DNA from: Bathynomus jamesi
Lineage: Eukaryota; Arthropoda; Malacostraca; Isopoda; Cirolanidae
Reading direction: 5' to 3'
DNA: 64,000 nucleotides
Assembly: GCA_023014485.1 (NCBI GenBank)
Contig: JAJOZX010007506.1
Location: forward strand, 46,001 to 110,000
Shown piece after piece: positions 33,270 to 43,439 of the stretch. A program made the position numbers and the translations under genes. The notes under the pieces were generated by a model, which ran no database searches, had not been told where the DNA came from, and saw nothing but the letters and a program-made list of their open reading frames with translations. How positions within the stretch are numbered: the first letter of the stretch is position 1; every line of letters begins with the position of its first letter.

Positions 33270-33646
33270 GTTACAATATTTGGATCACCTGAAGATCAGG
33301 GCCCCCAGCTTTCTTTAGTTAGCCTTATAAGGCTAACTAACGAAAATATCACGACTTAACCTAACCAATCGGCAAGGGCATACAGTTGACCTAACGATTG
33401 GTTAGGTTAAGTCGTGATATTTTCGTTAGTTAGCCTTATAAGGCTAACTAACGAAGGCTGAAGGCCCTGATCTTCAGGTGATCCCAATATTTACCCCAAA
33501 ATATTAATAATTTTCAAACTAAGATAATTTTCTTTTTTTCTTTTATTTTAACCATTTCATTCGTTTATAGAAAATAAAAGAAAAAAGAAAATTATCTTCG
33601 TTTGAAAATTATTAATATTTTGGGGTAAATATTGTAACAAAACTGA
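33270..33646. mobile_element. Palindromic MITE-like element, split by another
   Basis: The outer sequence TGTTACAATATTT is complemented by AAATATTGTAACA at the right end. The body (ACCCCAAAATATTAATAATT ... AATTATTAATATTTTGGGGT) forms ~70-bp inverted arms around a short centre at about 33566. Its left arm is interrupted by the element at 33282-33484. Confidence 0.7.
33282..33484. mobile_element. 203-bp palindromic element with perfect 8-bp TSD
   Basis: It starts GGATCACCTGAAGATCAGGG and ends with the complement. The 8-bp direct repeat CAATATTT flanks it (33274-33281, 33485-33492). The inner arms contain TAGCCTTATAAGGCTAACTA and a telomere-like GGTTAGGTTAAG segment. It is non-coding. The 8-bp duplication points to a hAT- or P-like mobilising transposase. 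Confidence 0.8.
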
Positions 33647-33779
33647 TACAATATTAATGAGATTAGCAAACATTTGCAAAGCTGAGCATCTTAGAGGTAA
33701 ATTAAATAGTAGTTTAAAAGGTATAAGCCAAATTTAGAGTTGCGCCAGAACCTTTTTTTTTATAATTAATAATTAGCCC

Positions 33780-33960
33780 ACAGTTACTGCCCGTAGATGT
33801 TAGTTCAGAAAGTACAAAATAAAAAAGTGTCTTTAACTTCGCTCGTACAGAATCCGATGTTCCTTATAATCATCTTTGCTTTAGCACAGATACTTCGATA
33901 TTGTTTTCTTCTATTTGAGTAATCACTCGAGGAACTGGTGATAATTTGATTCAAATACTT
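33780..33960 (+). repeat. tRNA-derived SINE-like repeat, second copy
   Basis: Inverted partner of 31640-31810. It shares TTCCTTATAATCATCTTTGC, TTAGCACAGATACTTCGATA and TATTGTTTTC. The B-box part is degraded here. Confidence 0.5.
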
Positions 33961-34480
33961 AAAATCTCGTTTAATCTTAGTTTAACCTTAGTTTTAGTAA
34001 CATTAAAACTGATATCACGGTCCTGCGAATGTAATTCGCAAATTTTTGTAAGATGATCCAGCCTTTTAACTGAAGAGCACCCCCACCCCTCCATTCTAGG
34101 CCATTCCCGTTCCCATTTGTCTCCGCAAGCGCAATTTTCATTCTATAAAAAAAAAACTAAAAACCTCTCCTACTTTGGTCCGGGTTAGGTTACGACTGGT
34201 TAGGATACGATAAGTTAGGTTATGATTGGTTAAAATAAGTTAGGTTAGGAAATATTAGCCCTTCCCATTTGGCGCCGTTTCAGCGACGAAAAAACGTTGT
34301 GTCCCAAACCAAAACACACTTTTGTCAAATATGGATTTTTCACTTTTGATCATTTTTATTCGAGGACCCAAAATGTGAATGGTAATGGCATAAAACGGGA
34401 AGTAATCCGATTTATCTTCATTTTATCTATACAACATCCAACTCTTGCCGCATTAAGAGAAGTAATTAAGCCGTCAAAAC
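33961..34480. other. Gene-free stretch with TTAGG-like tract
   Basis: Loose GGTTAGGTTACGACTGGTTA units at 34184-34250 resemble decayed TTAGG. No gene. Confidence 0.55.
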
Positions 34481-34496
34481 ACACACACACACACAC

Positions 34497-34528
<32 letters not shown>
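34481..34528. repeat. (CA)n(TA)n microsatellite
   Basis: CA units then TA units, ending at the GC-richer segment at 34529. Confidence 0.95.
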
Positions 34529-34529
<1 letters not shown>

Positions 34530-34806
34530 CCCCGCAAGGGGGTTCTAAGCTCGTGCTTGAGTGCTCTTTGTGCTCGTTTGTACGTGCTTGTTCCTGGAGG
34601 TTTCACGTGCGCCCTCCCGGCCCTAGCACCCAAGGATGATGGGGCTCGACCCTGCAGTCCTTGTCATCCTTGGTCTTTTTCCACTTCGACTGTCCCCTCC
34701 ACCCTTTCTTTTTCCTCTGTCTTTCCTCTCACTTTTTCTTTGTTTTTCCGCTGAGATATGCCCTTTAAATAGAGGCGAATCGGTTCTTCCTGAACTAAAA
34801 AAAAAA
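34529..34806 (+). repeat. GC-richer retroelement-like tail ending in an A run
   Basis: The segment (GGAGGTTTCACGTGCGCCCT, GGATGATGGGGCTCGACCCT) is much richer in G+C than its surroundings. It is set between (TA)n tracts and ends TTCCTGAACTAAAAAAAAA. The abrupt boundaries and terminal A run suggest the 3' end of a retroposed element, but no ORF identifies it. Confidence 0.4.
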
Positions 34807-34824
34807 TATATATATATATACTGC

Positions 34825-34827
34825 ATA

Positions 34828-34882
<55 letters not shown>
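34825..34882. repeat. (GA)n microsatellite
   Basis: About 26 GA units. Confidence 0.95.
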
Positions 34883-34884
<2 letters not shown>

Positions 34885-35230
34885 ATGCATGTGACCAACA
34901 TACTTCCCAACATAAAAAAAAATGTAATTAATTTTAATTAATTAATATTTTAATTAATTGCTAAGACATTATTCAATTTAGTTGATTTTAAAATTCTTGC
35001 TCAAATTTTCAAAGTGTGTTTCATGAGGTTCATTTCATTTATTTCTTGTCATGTGGTGACGTTCGTGATGATAACTTTAATTTCCTTTCCTTGTAGTCGT
35101 TTCTGCGGACACTTTCAACACGGTTCTGTAGACGCTATCATGAAATGTATCTCTTTATCGCCATCTTATTTTGGTACATGTATAAAATACAATTATGCAA
35201 GATAATGGGTTATAAATTATGTAAAGATAC

Positions 35231-35276
<46 letters not shown>

Positions 35277-35622
35277 TTAAATTAATTGTTTTCTCTTCGT
35301 TTTAGCTAAAACTCTTTGTAGAATAAATTTTAAAACTATCGCTAATTACTATCGATCTTGTCTGAAGATTTTTTGTTCCAAATCTGGGAAAAAAAAGTTC
35401 TGAGAAAAGTAATTAAGCATTTGATTAATCAATGAAGATCGAGACCGTGAGAGCGCGAATGGAGACTAATCAAATTAAGGAGAGGATGAGGACCTTCTCA
35501 ATATATTTTATTATCTTTAATACCTCGCCTTCGTGCTTAATACAACTTGCGTCAAACTCCCTTTTTTACCTAGTCGTCTACGAATGAATGAGGCCTAATC
35601 ATTTTGAGATTGTTTGGCTTAC

Positions 35623-35626
<4 letters not shown>
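34883..35626. other. Gene-free stretch with (GT)n
   Basis: (GT)n at 35237-35275. Nothing else recognised. Confidence 0.55.

Positions 35627-35703
<77 letters not shown>
35627..35703. repeat. (GA)n microsatellite
   Basis: About 38 GA units. It is the mirrored counterpart of (CT)n 15003-15121 next to composite repeat R. Confidence 0.95.
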
Positions 35704-35705
<2 letters not shown>

Positions 35706-35769
35706 CCAGAAAAAAGCCACTGAAAATGAAGCATACTGAAAACTTATACCATGCTTACAATTATAGTAG

Positions 35770-36930
35770 TAGTAGTAGTAGTATCAGCGGCAAATTATAG
35801 AACAGACAAGACTCTCCCTCTTCCGACAGCCACTGCTGACAGAAAATAGTTGTGAAAGAAGAATTATAGGAAAGTAGAGAAGAGTAAAAGAAAAGGACAG
35901 CTTCGGAGTTCATTCACACCATGCGTACACTTATCACGTATCCCCACTTACACATTAGAGAACAATGGAAAGTGAAGGGTAGCATGAAACATTAAAGTAC
36001 TTAATCCAATCTACATTATGCATTTTTTTTTTAAATGAATTTTTTGTTTATTATGTGCAAGAAGTCATCATTTCATCGTTGTATCATTTCTCCGTTGAGT
36101 GCTGAAGCCATTATGCTGAGAGACTAGCTTTTAAAAATTTACTATTCACATTGCCATCTTTCGTGCTGGAATTACTTTGATAAGGGAGCACTTATTCAGA
36201 GGCACCTCATCTGGGAACCCTCCAATGCTCTGAAACCAAACCAGAGCAGCGCCTCCTACTACATTTGTTGGCAAAGGAAACATTACTACTTCTACTTTAT
36301 TTTGACTAGCTCTCCCTCAAGCACCTCCCTTTTAATAATGAAAAAAAGTAAGAAGGAGCGAAAGCACGGGAGAAAAGAGTGGCCTCCCAAAATAACTTAG
36401 TTTAGTTATTCGGAGGTTTTGACTCTCAAGAATTCCCATCTATTAGAAACACGTAAACAGAAATTTAAAAAAAGGCAAAAATAGGCTATCATTTGAGAAC
36501 TCTTAATGCTTTGATAGCAGATCTGACCAGCGTCTCCTATTACAGTATATTTACGATTAAAAGGAAACATCACCATCCCAACTTCACCCCAACTAACTCC
36601 CCTTATGGCCCTCTTTTTTAGGCTAATTTGAAAGTTCTCACAATGGCCACACCCAGTGCTCTGTAACCAGACCAAACCAGCGCCTCCTAGCACATTTACA
36701 TCTAAAGGGAAATCATTACCTGTCTCAGTAAATAAACACTATGTCCCTAAAGATTAGCCATCCCTTATAATTAATTATTTATTCGAAGGTTTTGACTCTC
36801 GAGAATTCCCGTCAAACTTCCCGTCTCTACCGATGGGTATCATCTGAGAACTCCCAGTGTTCTCCAACCAGACCCGGTCAGTACCTCCTACTACGTTCAA
36901 AACGAAAAGTAAAATCGAGTTATTGCCTAT
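35770..36930 (-). repeat. Composite repeat R, minus copy
   Basis: Inverted counterpart of 13720-14870. Shared landmarks are CATTCACACCATGCGTACAC, GGGTAGCATGAAAC, AATTACTTTGATAAGGGAGC and the core unit (CCAGCGCCTCCTA, GAGAACTCCCAGTG). The core recurs at about 36251, 36533, 36682 and 36883. A (TAG)n of seven units sits at 35764-35783. Confidence 0.65.
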
Positions 36931-36993
36931 ATTAATTAAAAAACATCCCCAATTTCCCGACCCTCTGATGCAAATTTATGTTACTAAAATACC

Positions 36994-37260
36994 CACTGGC
37001 GGATCTAGGAGTTTTGTTTTGGGGGATACGGTTCTGAACCCAACCTAAAAAATATGCACAGTTTCATGCCCTCATAGAAATGTATACACATGTACCCACC
37101 CTAAAATGCTATGCACCAAATGTCATATTTACCCCTTGCACACTTGTCTACTCAGAGAGAATGTGGTTGATTGTGACAGGAAACATCATTGGGAATACGA
37201 ACCCTCTCTATCAAAAGGGGGATTGAAGACCCCTCAGCCCCCACCCTCAATCCGCCAATG
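36994..37260. mobile_element. hAT-like MITE with perfect 8-bp TSD
   Basis: It begins CACTGGCGGATCTAGG and ends AATCCGCCAATG, inverted repeats of about 11 bp with one mismatch. AAAATACC flanks it on both sides (36986-36993, 37261-37268). It interrupts a LINE remnant whose sequence continues on its right side. Confidence 0.82.
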
Positions 37261-37500
37261 AAAATACCGTACCTATCCAACCTATTCTTAAAAATATTAA
37301 CCGAAGTGCTCCACACGAACCCGCGGGAGGCTATTCCACCTCTAGACTATTTTATAAGTCAAAAAAAGCCCCTAGCAACGTCCCTCAAACCTTCTCCCCC
37401 CCTTATTTTAAAGCCATTGTTTCTCGTAATGTTACTATCGTCTAGGACTCTAGGACATAGGCTCCCAACCGGTGAGTCATGGTGGATTTTCTAGTGGACA
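37261..37500 (-). pseudogene. LINE family 1-like C-terminal remnant
   Basis: The minus strand gives DDSNITRNNGFKI, LRDVARGFF, YKIV-RWNSLPR and then GFVWSTSVNIFKNRLDRY in shifting frames. This mirrors the C-terminus at 8340-8520 (NRTRNNGCKL, VARNFF, NSWNSLPEEV, SINMFKNRLDAY). It is heavily decayed. Confidence 0.6.
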
Positions 37501-37554
37501 TAACTAGTGTTTGTAATGCTTCAAAATAAGTCAGATATATACAAAAAATATCCT

Positions 37555-37556
<2 letters not shown>

Positions 37557-37597
<41 letters not shown>
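37557..37597. repeat. (TA)n microsatellite
   Basis: TA array left of the first Penelope-like palindrome. Confidence 0.95.
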
Positions 37598-37601
<4 letters not shown>

Positions 37602-37669
37602 GGTTGAATGGTTTGTTCTTAGGGAAGCGTAACTTAGCGAGGAATAGGAGGACGAAAAGATGGTACATG

Positions 37670-37715
37670 TTTATTAACAGACGTTTCGGAAAAATTCAAT
37701 TTCCATCATCAGTGC
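37670..37715 (-). other. Hammerhead-core-like motif, left pLTR
   Basis: Reverse complement of the motif at 38743-38785: CTGATGATGGAAATTG then TTTTTCCGAAACGTCTG. CTGATGA and GAAA flank a GGAAA/TTTCC hairpin. Confidence 0.45.
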
Positions 37716-38168
37716 TAAAAATTTTAAAACAAGTAAAAATAAATAAGTATAATAAATAAACGAACAACAAATTAAAATGGCGCAACAATTAGCGAGAATC
37801 AAAAACAAGTTACAGTGTGTATTAAATTAAAAGATTAAAGTTAAATGATATCAAGAATAAAAGTATGGATAATAAGTAAAATATAAAATGGATTAGGTAA
37901 AACAGAATTGCAAAATTACTTACAATTAGCGAAAATTAAAAGCAAGTTACAATGTGTTAAATTAAAAGATTAAAAGTTAAATGATATCAAGTATAAAAGT
38001 ATGGATGAAAAGTAAAATATAAAATGGTTTAAGTAAAACAGAATTGTAAAATTTCTTACCAGATTGTAATGAGACTGATTATACAGAAGGTTGGGAATGG
38101 TTGCCTGTTGAAAAAATTCCATTGGGACGATGGAGCCGGGCGGAGAGATAGTGGATTTCTTTTGAAAA

Positions 38169-38287
38169 TTATCAACTCAGCCAACCAACTAATCGACCTC
38201 CGCATACTTGAGTCCCTTTACATCCTTAGTATCCAGCCAACCCTCAACGATTACAGTTCTGCTTTCAATTTAAACATTGCGAAATAA
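38169..38287 (+). pseudogene. C-terminal tail of a Penelope-like GIY-YIG protein
   Basis: The frame in the palindrome spacer reads ANQLIDLRILESLYILSIQP then TLNDYSSAFNLNIAK and stops at TAA 38285-38287. The pattern R-(I/L)-L-E-S-L-(Y/F)-I....P.LN...S..L.I is what I know from the extreme C-terminus of Penelope-like elements, just after the GIY-YIG endonuclease core. Only this tail is present and the upstream frame is arm sequence. The identification rests on a short match and should be treated as probable. Confidence 0.6.
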
Positions 38288-38742
38288 ACTTTCAAAAGAA
38301 ATCCACTATCTCTCCGCCCGGCTCCATCGTCCCAATGGAATTTTTTTCAACAGGCAACCATTCCCAACCTTCTGTATAATCAGTCTCATTACAATCTGGT
38401 AAGAAATTTTACAATTCTGTTTTACTTAAACCATTTTATATTTTACTTTTCATCCATACTTTTATACTTGATATCATTTAACTTTTAATCTTTTAATTTA
38501 ACACATTGTAACTTGCTTTTAATTTTCGCTAATTGTAAGTAATTTTGCAATTCTGTTTTACCTAATCCATTTTATATTTTACTTATTATCCATACTTTTA
38601 TTCTTGATATCATTTAACTTTTAATCTTTTAATTTAATACACACTGTAACTTGTTTTTGATTCTCGCTAATTGTTGCGCCATTTTAATTTGTTGTTCGTT
38701 TATTTATTATACTTATTTATTTTTACTTGTTTTAAAATTTTT

Positions 38743-38785
38743 AGCACTGATGATGGAAATTGAATTTTTCCGAAACGTCTGTTAA
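38743..38785 (+). other. Hammerhead-core-like motif, right pLTR
   Basis: CACTGATGATGGAAATTGAA then TTTTTCCGAAACGTC. It has the two conserved hammerhead boxes CTGATGA and GAAA on either side of a 5-bp stem, with one extra U before the stem. A cleavage triplet and stem III cannot be assigned by eye. Confidence 0.45.
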
Positions 38786-38822
38786 TAAACATGTACCATC
38801 TTTTCGTCCTCCTATTCCTCGC

Positions 38823-38853
<31 letters not shown>

Positions 38854-38888
38854 AATAAAACCGCGAAGGGAAAAGAAACACAAAGTGG

Positions 38889-38935
38889 TGCTCAAGCGCT
38901 TTCGTCTAATGGCATCCTCAGGCACACTGGAGTGA
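38889..38935 (-). other. Hammerhead-core-like motif, left end
   Basis: The minus strand reads CCTGAGGATGCCATTAGACG followed by AAAGCGCTTGAGC. CTGAGGA fits CTGANGA and is followed by a short hairpin and GAAA. Confidence 0.45.
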
Positions 38936-38969
38936 AAGGAGATTTCAAGACAATATATAGGTTACAAAA

Positions 38970-39023
<54 letters not shown>

Positions 39024-39609
39024 CCAGGTGAACCAAAAGTAGGTGGACAGTAGGTTGAATAGGGAAATTCTAATGAATGAAGTTGTTCCACACTTACAAC
39101 AACAGCCTAATTCACATGACCTCTATTTCCAACAAGATGGGGCCCCTCCACATTATTCAAGAGCAGTTCGTGAGTATCTTGATGAAACTTCCCGAGAAAT
39201 GGATCGGCCGAAGAGGTCAAATTGAATGGCCTGCACGTTCACCTGACTTTACCCCAATGGATTTTTCTTTTGGGGAGTACTCAAGGACAAAGTTTATAGT
39301 CGAAAACCACGAAGTGTTGGTGATTTGAAAAATTACATCAGAGATGCATTTCAAGAAATTAATGCACAAAGAAACTTTTGCAAAAATGTTGTCGAAGTGT
39401 GAAAGGTAGACTTCAAAGCTGTGTAAATTGTGATGGACAGCAATTGAGCACCTGCGTTGATAAAATTTCAGTGCTTTTGTATTGTATTGGTATAAGTTAA
39501 TTTTTTATTTTATTTTGTATTATAGTATACAAAAAAATGAAATATAATTGTATATGTATTCTCAAAATAAACGTTATCATTTACTGTCCACCTACTTTTG
39601 GTTCACCCG

Positions 39610-39610
<1 letters not shown>
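39024..39610 (+). mobile_element. Mariner-type deletion derivative, 587 bp
   Basis: CCAGGTGAACCAAAAGTAGG at the left and CCTACTTTTGGTTCACCCGG at the right form inverted repeats of about 28 bp inside (TA)n. The element keeps the C-terminal transposase half only. Its presence in only one arm of the palindrome shows that it inserted after the palindrome formed. Confidence 0.88.
39073..39330 (+). pseudogene. Transposase C-terminal half (DD41D-like spacing), frameshifted
   Basis: MNEVVPHLQQQPNSHDLYFQ is followed by QDGAPPHYSRAVREYLDE, which carries the second catalytic Asp. After a frameshift near 39190 it continues EKWIGRRGQIEWPARSPDF and TPMDFSFGE with the third Asp. The spacing is about 41 residues, which fits the DD41D lineage of Tc1/mariner. 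The N-terminal domain and first Asp are missing. Confidence 0.8.
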
Positions 39611-39664
<54 letters not shown>

Positions 39665-40977
39665 AGTATAGAAATAAAAATTGTGGGAGGAGCAAACACA
39701 TTTGTATGGAAACTGACAATTTTAGCACTTTGCCCGAAATTCAACATAAATTCAAATGGCTTGTTTCCAGCAAATTTTTTATAGTTATTGTCTGAAAGGT
39801 ACACAGGTCACAAAAGAATAAAGAAATAAAAAAATAAATATAAATTGGAAAAAATTACAAAATAATGCCTTAGTGGTATATAGTTCACAACCGAAATAAA
39901 CATAAAGAAATAAACCAACAGATAAAAACAAAAATTGTAAGTGGAGTCTACAAATTCAAGTTCAAAAGGAAAGTTTACAATCAATTTAATAGATGATGCC
40001 AAAATGATATATATGTCACAAAGAAATAAAATAAAGAAATAAACCAAAAAATAAATTGAAAAATAAATTGTAAGAGGCATACAAATTTATAAGGGAAAAA
40101 AATTAATTATCAAAGGTTTTTTAGTTATTGTCTGAATCATACATAGGTCACAAAAGAATAAAAAAGTACAAATAAATATAAATTGGAAACAAAATGATGC
40201 CTAATGATATATAAAGAACTATAAAAATATATAGGACATATAATATATGAAATATAAACGCAATATATAAGGAATATACAGTATGTATATATATACATAA
40301 GGGAAAAATCACCAAAGGTTTTTATAGTTATTGTCTTTGGTCATTTTTCCCTTATGTATATATATATTATTCCTTATATATTGCGTTTATATTTCATATA
40401 TTATATGTCGTATATATTTTTATAGTTCTTTATATATCATCTAGGCATCATTTTGTTTTCCAATTTATATTTATTTGTACTTTTTTATTCTTTTGTGACC
40501 TATGTATGATTCAGACAACTAAAAAACCTTTGGTAATATTTTCCTTTATAAATTTGTGTGCCTCTCTTACAATTTATTTTTCAATTTATTTTTTGGTTTA
40601 TTTCTTTATTTTATTTCTTTGTGACATATGTATATATCATTTTGACATCATCTATTAAATTGATTGTAAACTTTCCTTTTGAACTTGAATTTGTAGACTC
40701 CACTTACAATTTTTGTTTTTATCTGTTGGTTTATTTCTTTATGTTTATTTCGGTTGTGAACTATATACCACTAAGGCATTATTTTGTAATTTTTTCCAAT
40801 TTATATTTATTTTTTTATTTCTATTCTTTTGTGACCTGTGTACCTTTCAGACAATAACTATAAAAAATTTGCTGGAAACAAGCAATTTGAATTTATGTTG
40901 AATTTCGGCAAAGTGCTAAAATTGTCAGTTTTCCGTACAAATGTGTTTGCTCCTCCCACAATTTTTATTTCTATACT

Positions 40978-41034
<57 letters not shown>

Positions 41035-41082
41035 CTTTTGTAACCTATATATTGTCTTGAACTCTCCTTTCACTCCAGTGTT

Positions 41083-41125
41083 CCTGAGGATGTCATTAGA
41101 CGAAAGCGCTTGAGCACCACTTTGT
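41083..41125 (+). other. Hammerhead-core-like motif, right end
   Basis: TTCCTGAGGATGTCATTAGA followed by CGAAAGCGCTTGAGC. Mirror of 38889-38935 with one base difference in the hairpin. Confidence 0.45.
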
Positions 41126-41191
41126 GTTTCTTTTCCCTTCGTGGTTTTATTCATCATAAATATTTTTCACGTGTCACTTTCGTGAAATAAT

Positions 41192-41197
<6 letters not shown>

Positions 41198-41233
<36 letters not shown>
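41198..41233. repeat. (TA)n microsatellite
   Basis: TA array between the palindrome and the next LINE remnant. Confidence 0.95.
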
Positions 41234-41235
<2 letters not shown>

Positions 41236-41259
41236 GCCACCAACATTTATGACCATCAA

Positions 41260-42443
41260 AACTGGGCCACGATAGTAAAAATGTTTTTTTCATCGTTTAC
41301 GTTATCAAAAAGATTTAAAATTTTGAACACCTGAATTAATTTCCCCTTCAAACCTCAAGTTTCATCTCTTTGAACTCAGTGTCTTCATATGTTTTTACCA
41401 CATAACGTTGTAATAAGCTTTGTTGCGCGGCGCTGAACCCTTCTCTACTATTTCTATATCCTTGCTTATTAAGGGCGACCAAAACTTTACAGCATATTCT
41501 AAATGAGGCCTAACAAACGACTTATATAATGGCAAAACAATATCTTTATATTTATATTCAAAATTATGAGAAATAAAACCCAATACACTATTAGATTTAC
41601 TGCTCGCGAGTGAACATTGTTTTGAGAATTCAAAACCTTAGTAACAATGACACCTAAATCTTTTTCCTGAGAGGTTTTGTTAAACGCACTTATTTACTGT
41701 TGTAATAAGCTATTATTATAAGCTATTTCATTTGCCACTTATTACACCACTCGACTAAATTTTTAAGATCGTACTGCAGACTCCCTGCATCTAGTGAAGT
41801 AATTGCTTTACCCGCAGTTATGGTGTCGTCGGCAAATTTAAAAATTTTACTCGCTGAAATGACATCAAGCTCGTTAACGTATATTATGAAAAATACCGTT
41901 ACCAAAACTAACCCTTGCGGAACACCGCTAATTACACTACCCCACCTCGACTCTTCCCCATTAATTACTACCCTCTGTTTTCTTCCAGTTAACCAATTAT
42001 TTATCAGTCCATTAAGAACGTGACTTCTTATTCCGTGAGTTTTAAGTTTTCCATCGATCGTTCATGCGGAACTTTGTCAAAAACCTTTTAAAAATCTAAA
42101 TATATTAAATCATCCACTCTATTACAATCATAAATATCGACGACGTCATGCATTTATTTCTACGAAATTTACATTAATTTCTACGTAACCCATGCTGACT
42201 TTATTTAATAAGATTATTGCTTTCAAGAATGTTTGACAATACGATCTCAAATAACTGATTCTAAAAACTTTCCTATAATAAAGGTTAGACTAGTAGGCCT
42301 ATAATTACCCGCTTGTTACTTATCCCCCTTTTTTAAAAAGTGGAGTTACACTGACTAATTTAAAATATGAAGGAACAACCCTCTGCGATAAAGATTTATT
42401 CAAAATTTGAACTAAAGAATCTAGTATTTCTCTCTTTAACTCT

Positions 42444-42446
<3 letters not shown>
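41260..42446 (-). mobile_element. LINE remnant (CR1/jockey-like), reverse
   Basis: The minus strand holds pieces of reverse transcriptase with many stops. Upstream pieces include a VPQG-like box, then FFIIYVNELD and KIFKFADDTITAGKA (catalytic FADD intact), LKNLVEWCNKWQMK, SVLGFISHNFEYKYKDI, and LYKSFVRPHLEYAVKFWSPL. It is related to LINE family 1 but clearly diverged. The 5' side ends at the (GA)n at 42447. Confidence 0.8.

Positions 42447-42500
<54 letters not shown>
42447..42500. repeat. (GA)n microsatellite
   Basis: About 26 GA units with one TA interruption. Confidence 0.95.
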
Positions 42501-42501
<1 letters not shown>

Positions 42502-43063
42502 TGAAAACCGGAAAAAGTTAGATACGAACCGGATCTAATTTTTAACGGTCAAAAAATTTGTTCCTTTGACACTTCATCCTTACCAACATTGCTGAAAGGA
42601 AGTCAATAAAGGTCGTAAAAAGAGCAACAAACCAAGTACTTTTGTGAACTTGTAAAGTCAACGCGTAAAATACTCCTTCAAGGAAACCAGAATCTTATAC
42701 CGAACTCGATAGTTTTCACTTGTAAAAACTATTCTTTACTAAAAAGGTAAAAAGAAACAGCATCAGAATTACAAGTATAAAAATAATTAAAAAAAAAAAT
42801 GTCCCCTTAGAATGCACTCCAGAAACGCGAAAGGAGCAATGTTGGTTGGTTATTAAAAGCACAACGAGTGGCGAACGAAAGAGACAGATGAATATGAGAT
42901 AAGAAAGCAGTGAATTGGACAAGAGCGCTTTCAAAGATGCTCAATCGATAGAACACGTTCGTAAAACGCGTCAAGTTCGAGAAGGTTTTTATCGTACGCC
43001 ATCAAGGAAATAAAATCCGAAAAGGACGCAGTGATAGAACGACCAAATCCATAATATATATAT

Positions 43064-43126
<63 letters not shown>

Positions 43127-43439
43127 ATTGACGACTGTAGGCCCTATAATAATGTAATTAGATTAATTGAAGAATTTTTATGGATAACCATTTTGATTTT
43201 TCGATCAAAAAAATAAAAGTCATTAATGCAAAGGACACCAAATGGCAACAGACCAGCTGGTTCCTACGAGGCTATCTATTCAAGAAGGAAGGTTAAAAGA
43301 TGGAAGCAAATTTAAAAACAAGTGGAAATTTTAAAGTAAAGCAAAGAAGAGAGGTTGAAAGGAAGGAAAGAAATTTAAAGATAAAGTGAACATTTCAAAG
43401 CAAAGAGGAAGGAATCCGAGTGAAAATTCTACAATACTT
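42501..43439. other. Gene-free stretch with (TA)n(GA)n
   Basis: TA then GA repeats at 43051-43122. The part 43130-43439 may be the 3' UTR of the reverse LINE that follows, but no second copy proves it. Confidence 0.5.

Larger units (their letters stand above)
37636..38823 (+). mobile_element. Penelope-like element remnant as a 1.2-kb palindrome
   Basis: The left arm 37636-38168 and right arm 38290-38823 are reverse complements over about 533 bp with few differences. The 121-bp spacer encodes a plus-strand peptide resembling the C-terminal tail of Penelope-like GIY-YIG proteins (38169-38287). Penelope-like elements often insert with inverted pseudo-LTRs, which would give this layout. Near each outer end is a hammerhead-core-like motif, and (TA)n tracts flank the whole. 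The reverse transcriptase part is absent. Confidence 0.65.
38850..41156. mobile_element. 2.3-kb palindrome, Penelope-like pLTR pair, with a nested mariner
   Basis: The outer ends GATGAATAAAACCGCGAAGG and CTTCGTGGTTTTATTCATC are complementary. Similarity continues inward through both arms to a centre near 40325 (ACCAAAGGTTTTTATAGTTA and its mirror). The left arm is longer because a 587-bp mariner (39024-39610) sits in its (TA)n tract. Both outer ends carry the motif CTGAGGATG...GACGAAAGCGC. ORFs in the arms (such as 40558-40857) are AT-rich by-products. No coding tail was found in the centre. Confidence 0.75.

Noticed and set aside
39808..40857. Hydrophobic Phe/Tyr-rich ORFs that could suggest membrane proteins
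   Set aside because: Mirror images of each other in the palindrome arms, driven by T-rich sequence.
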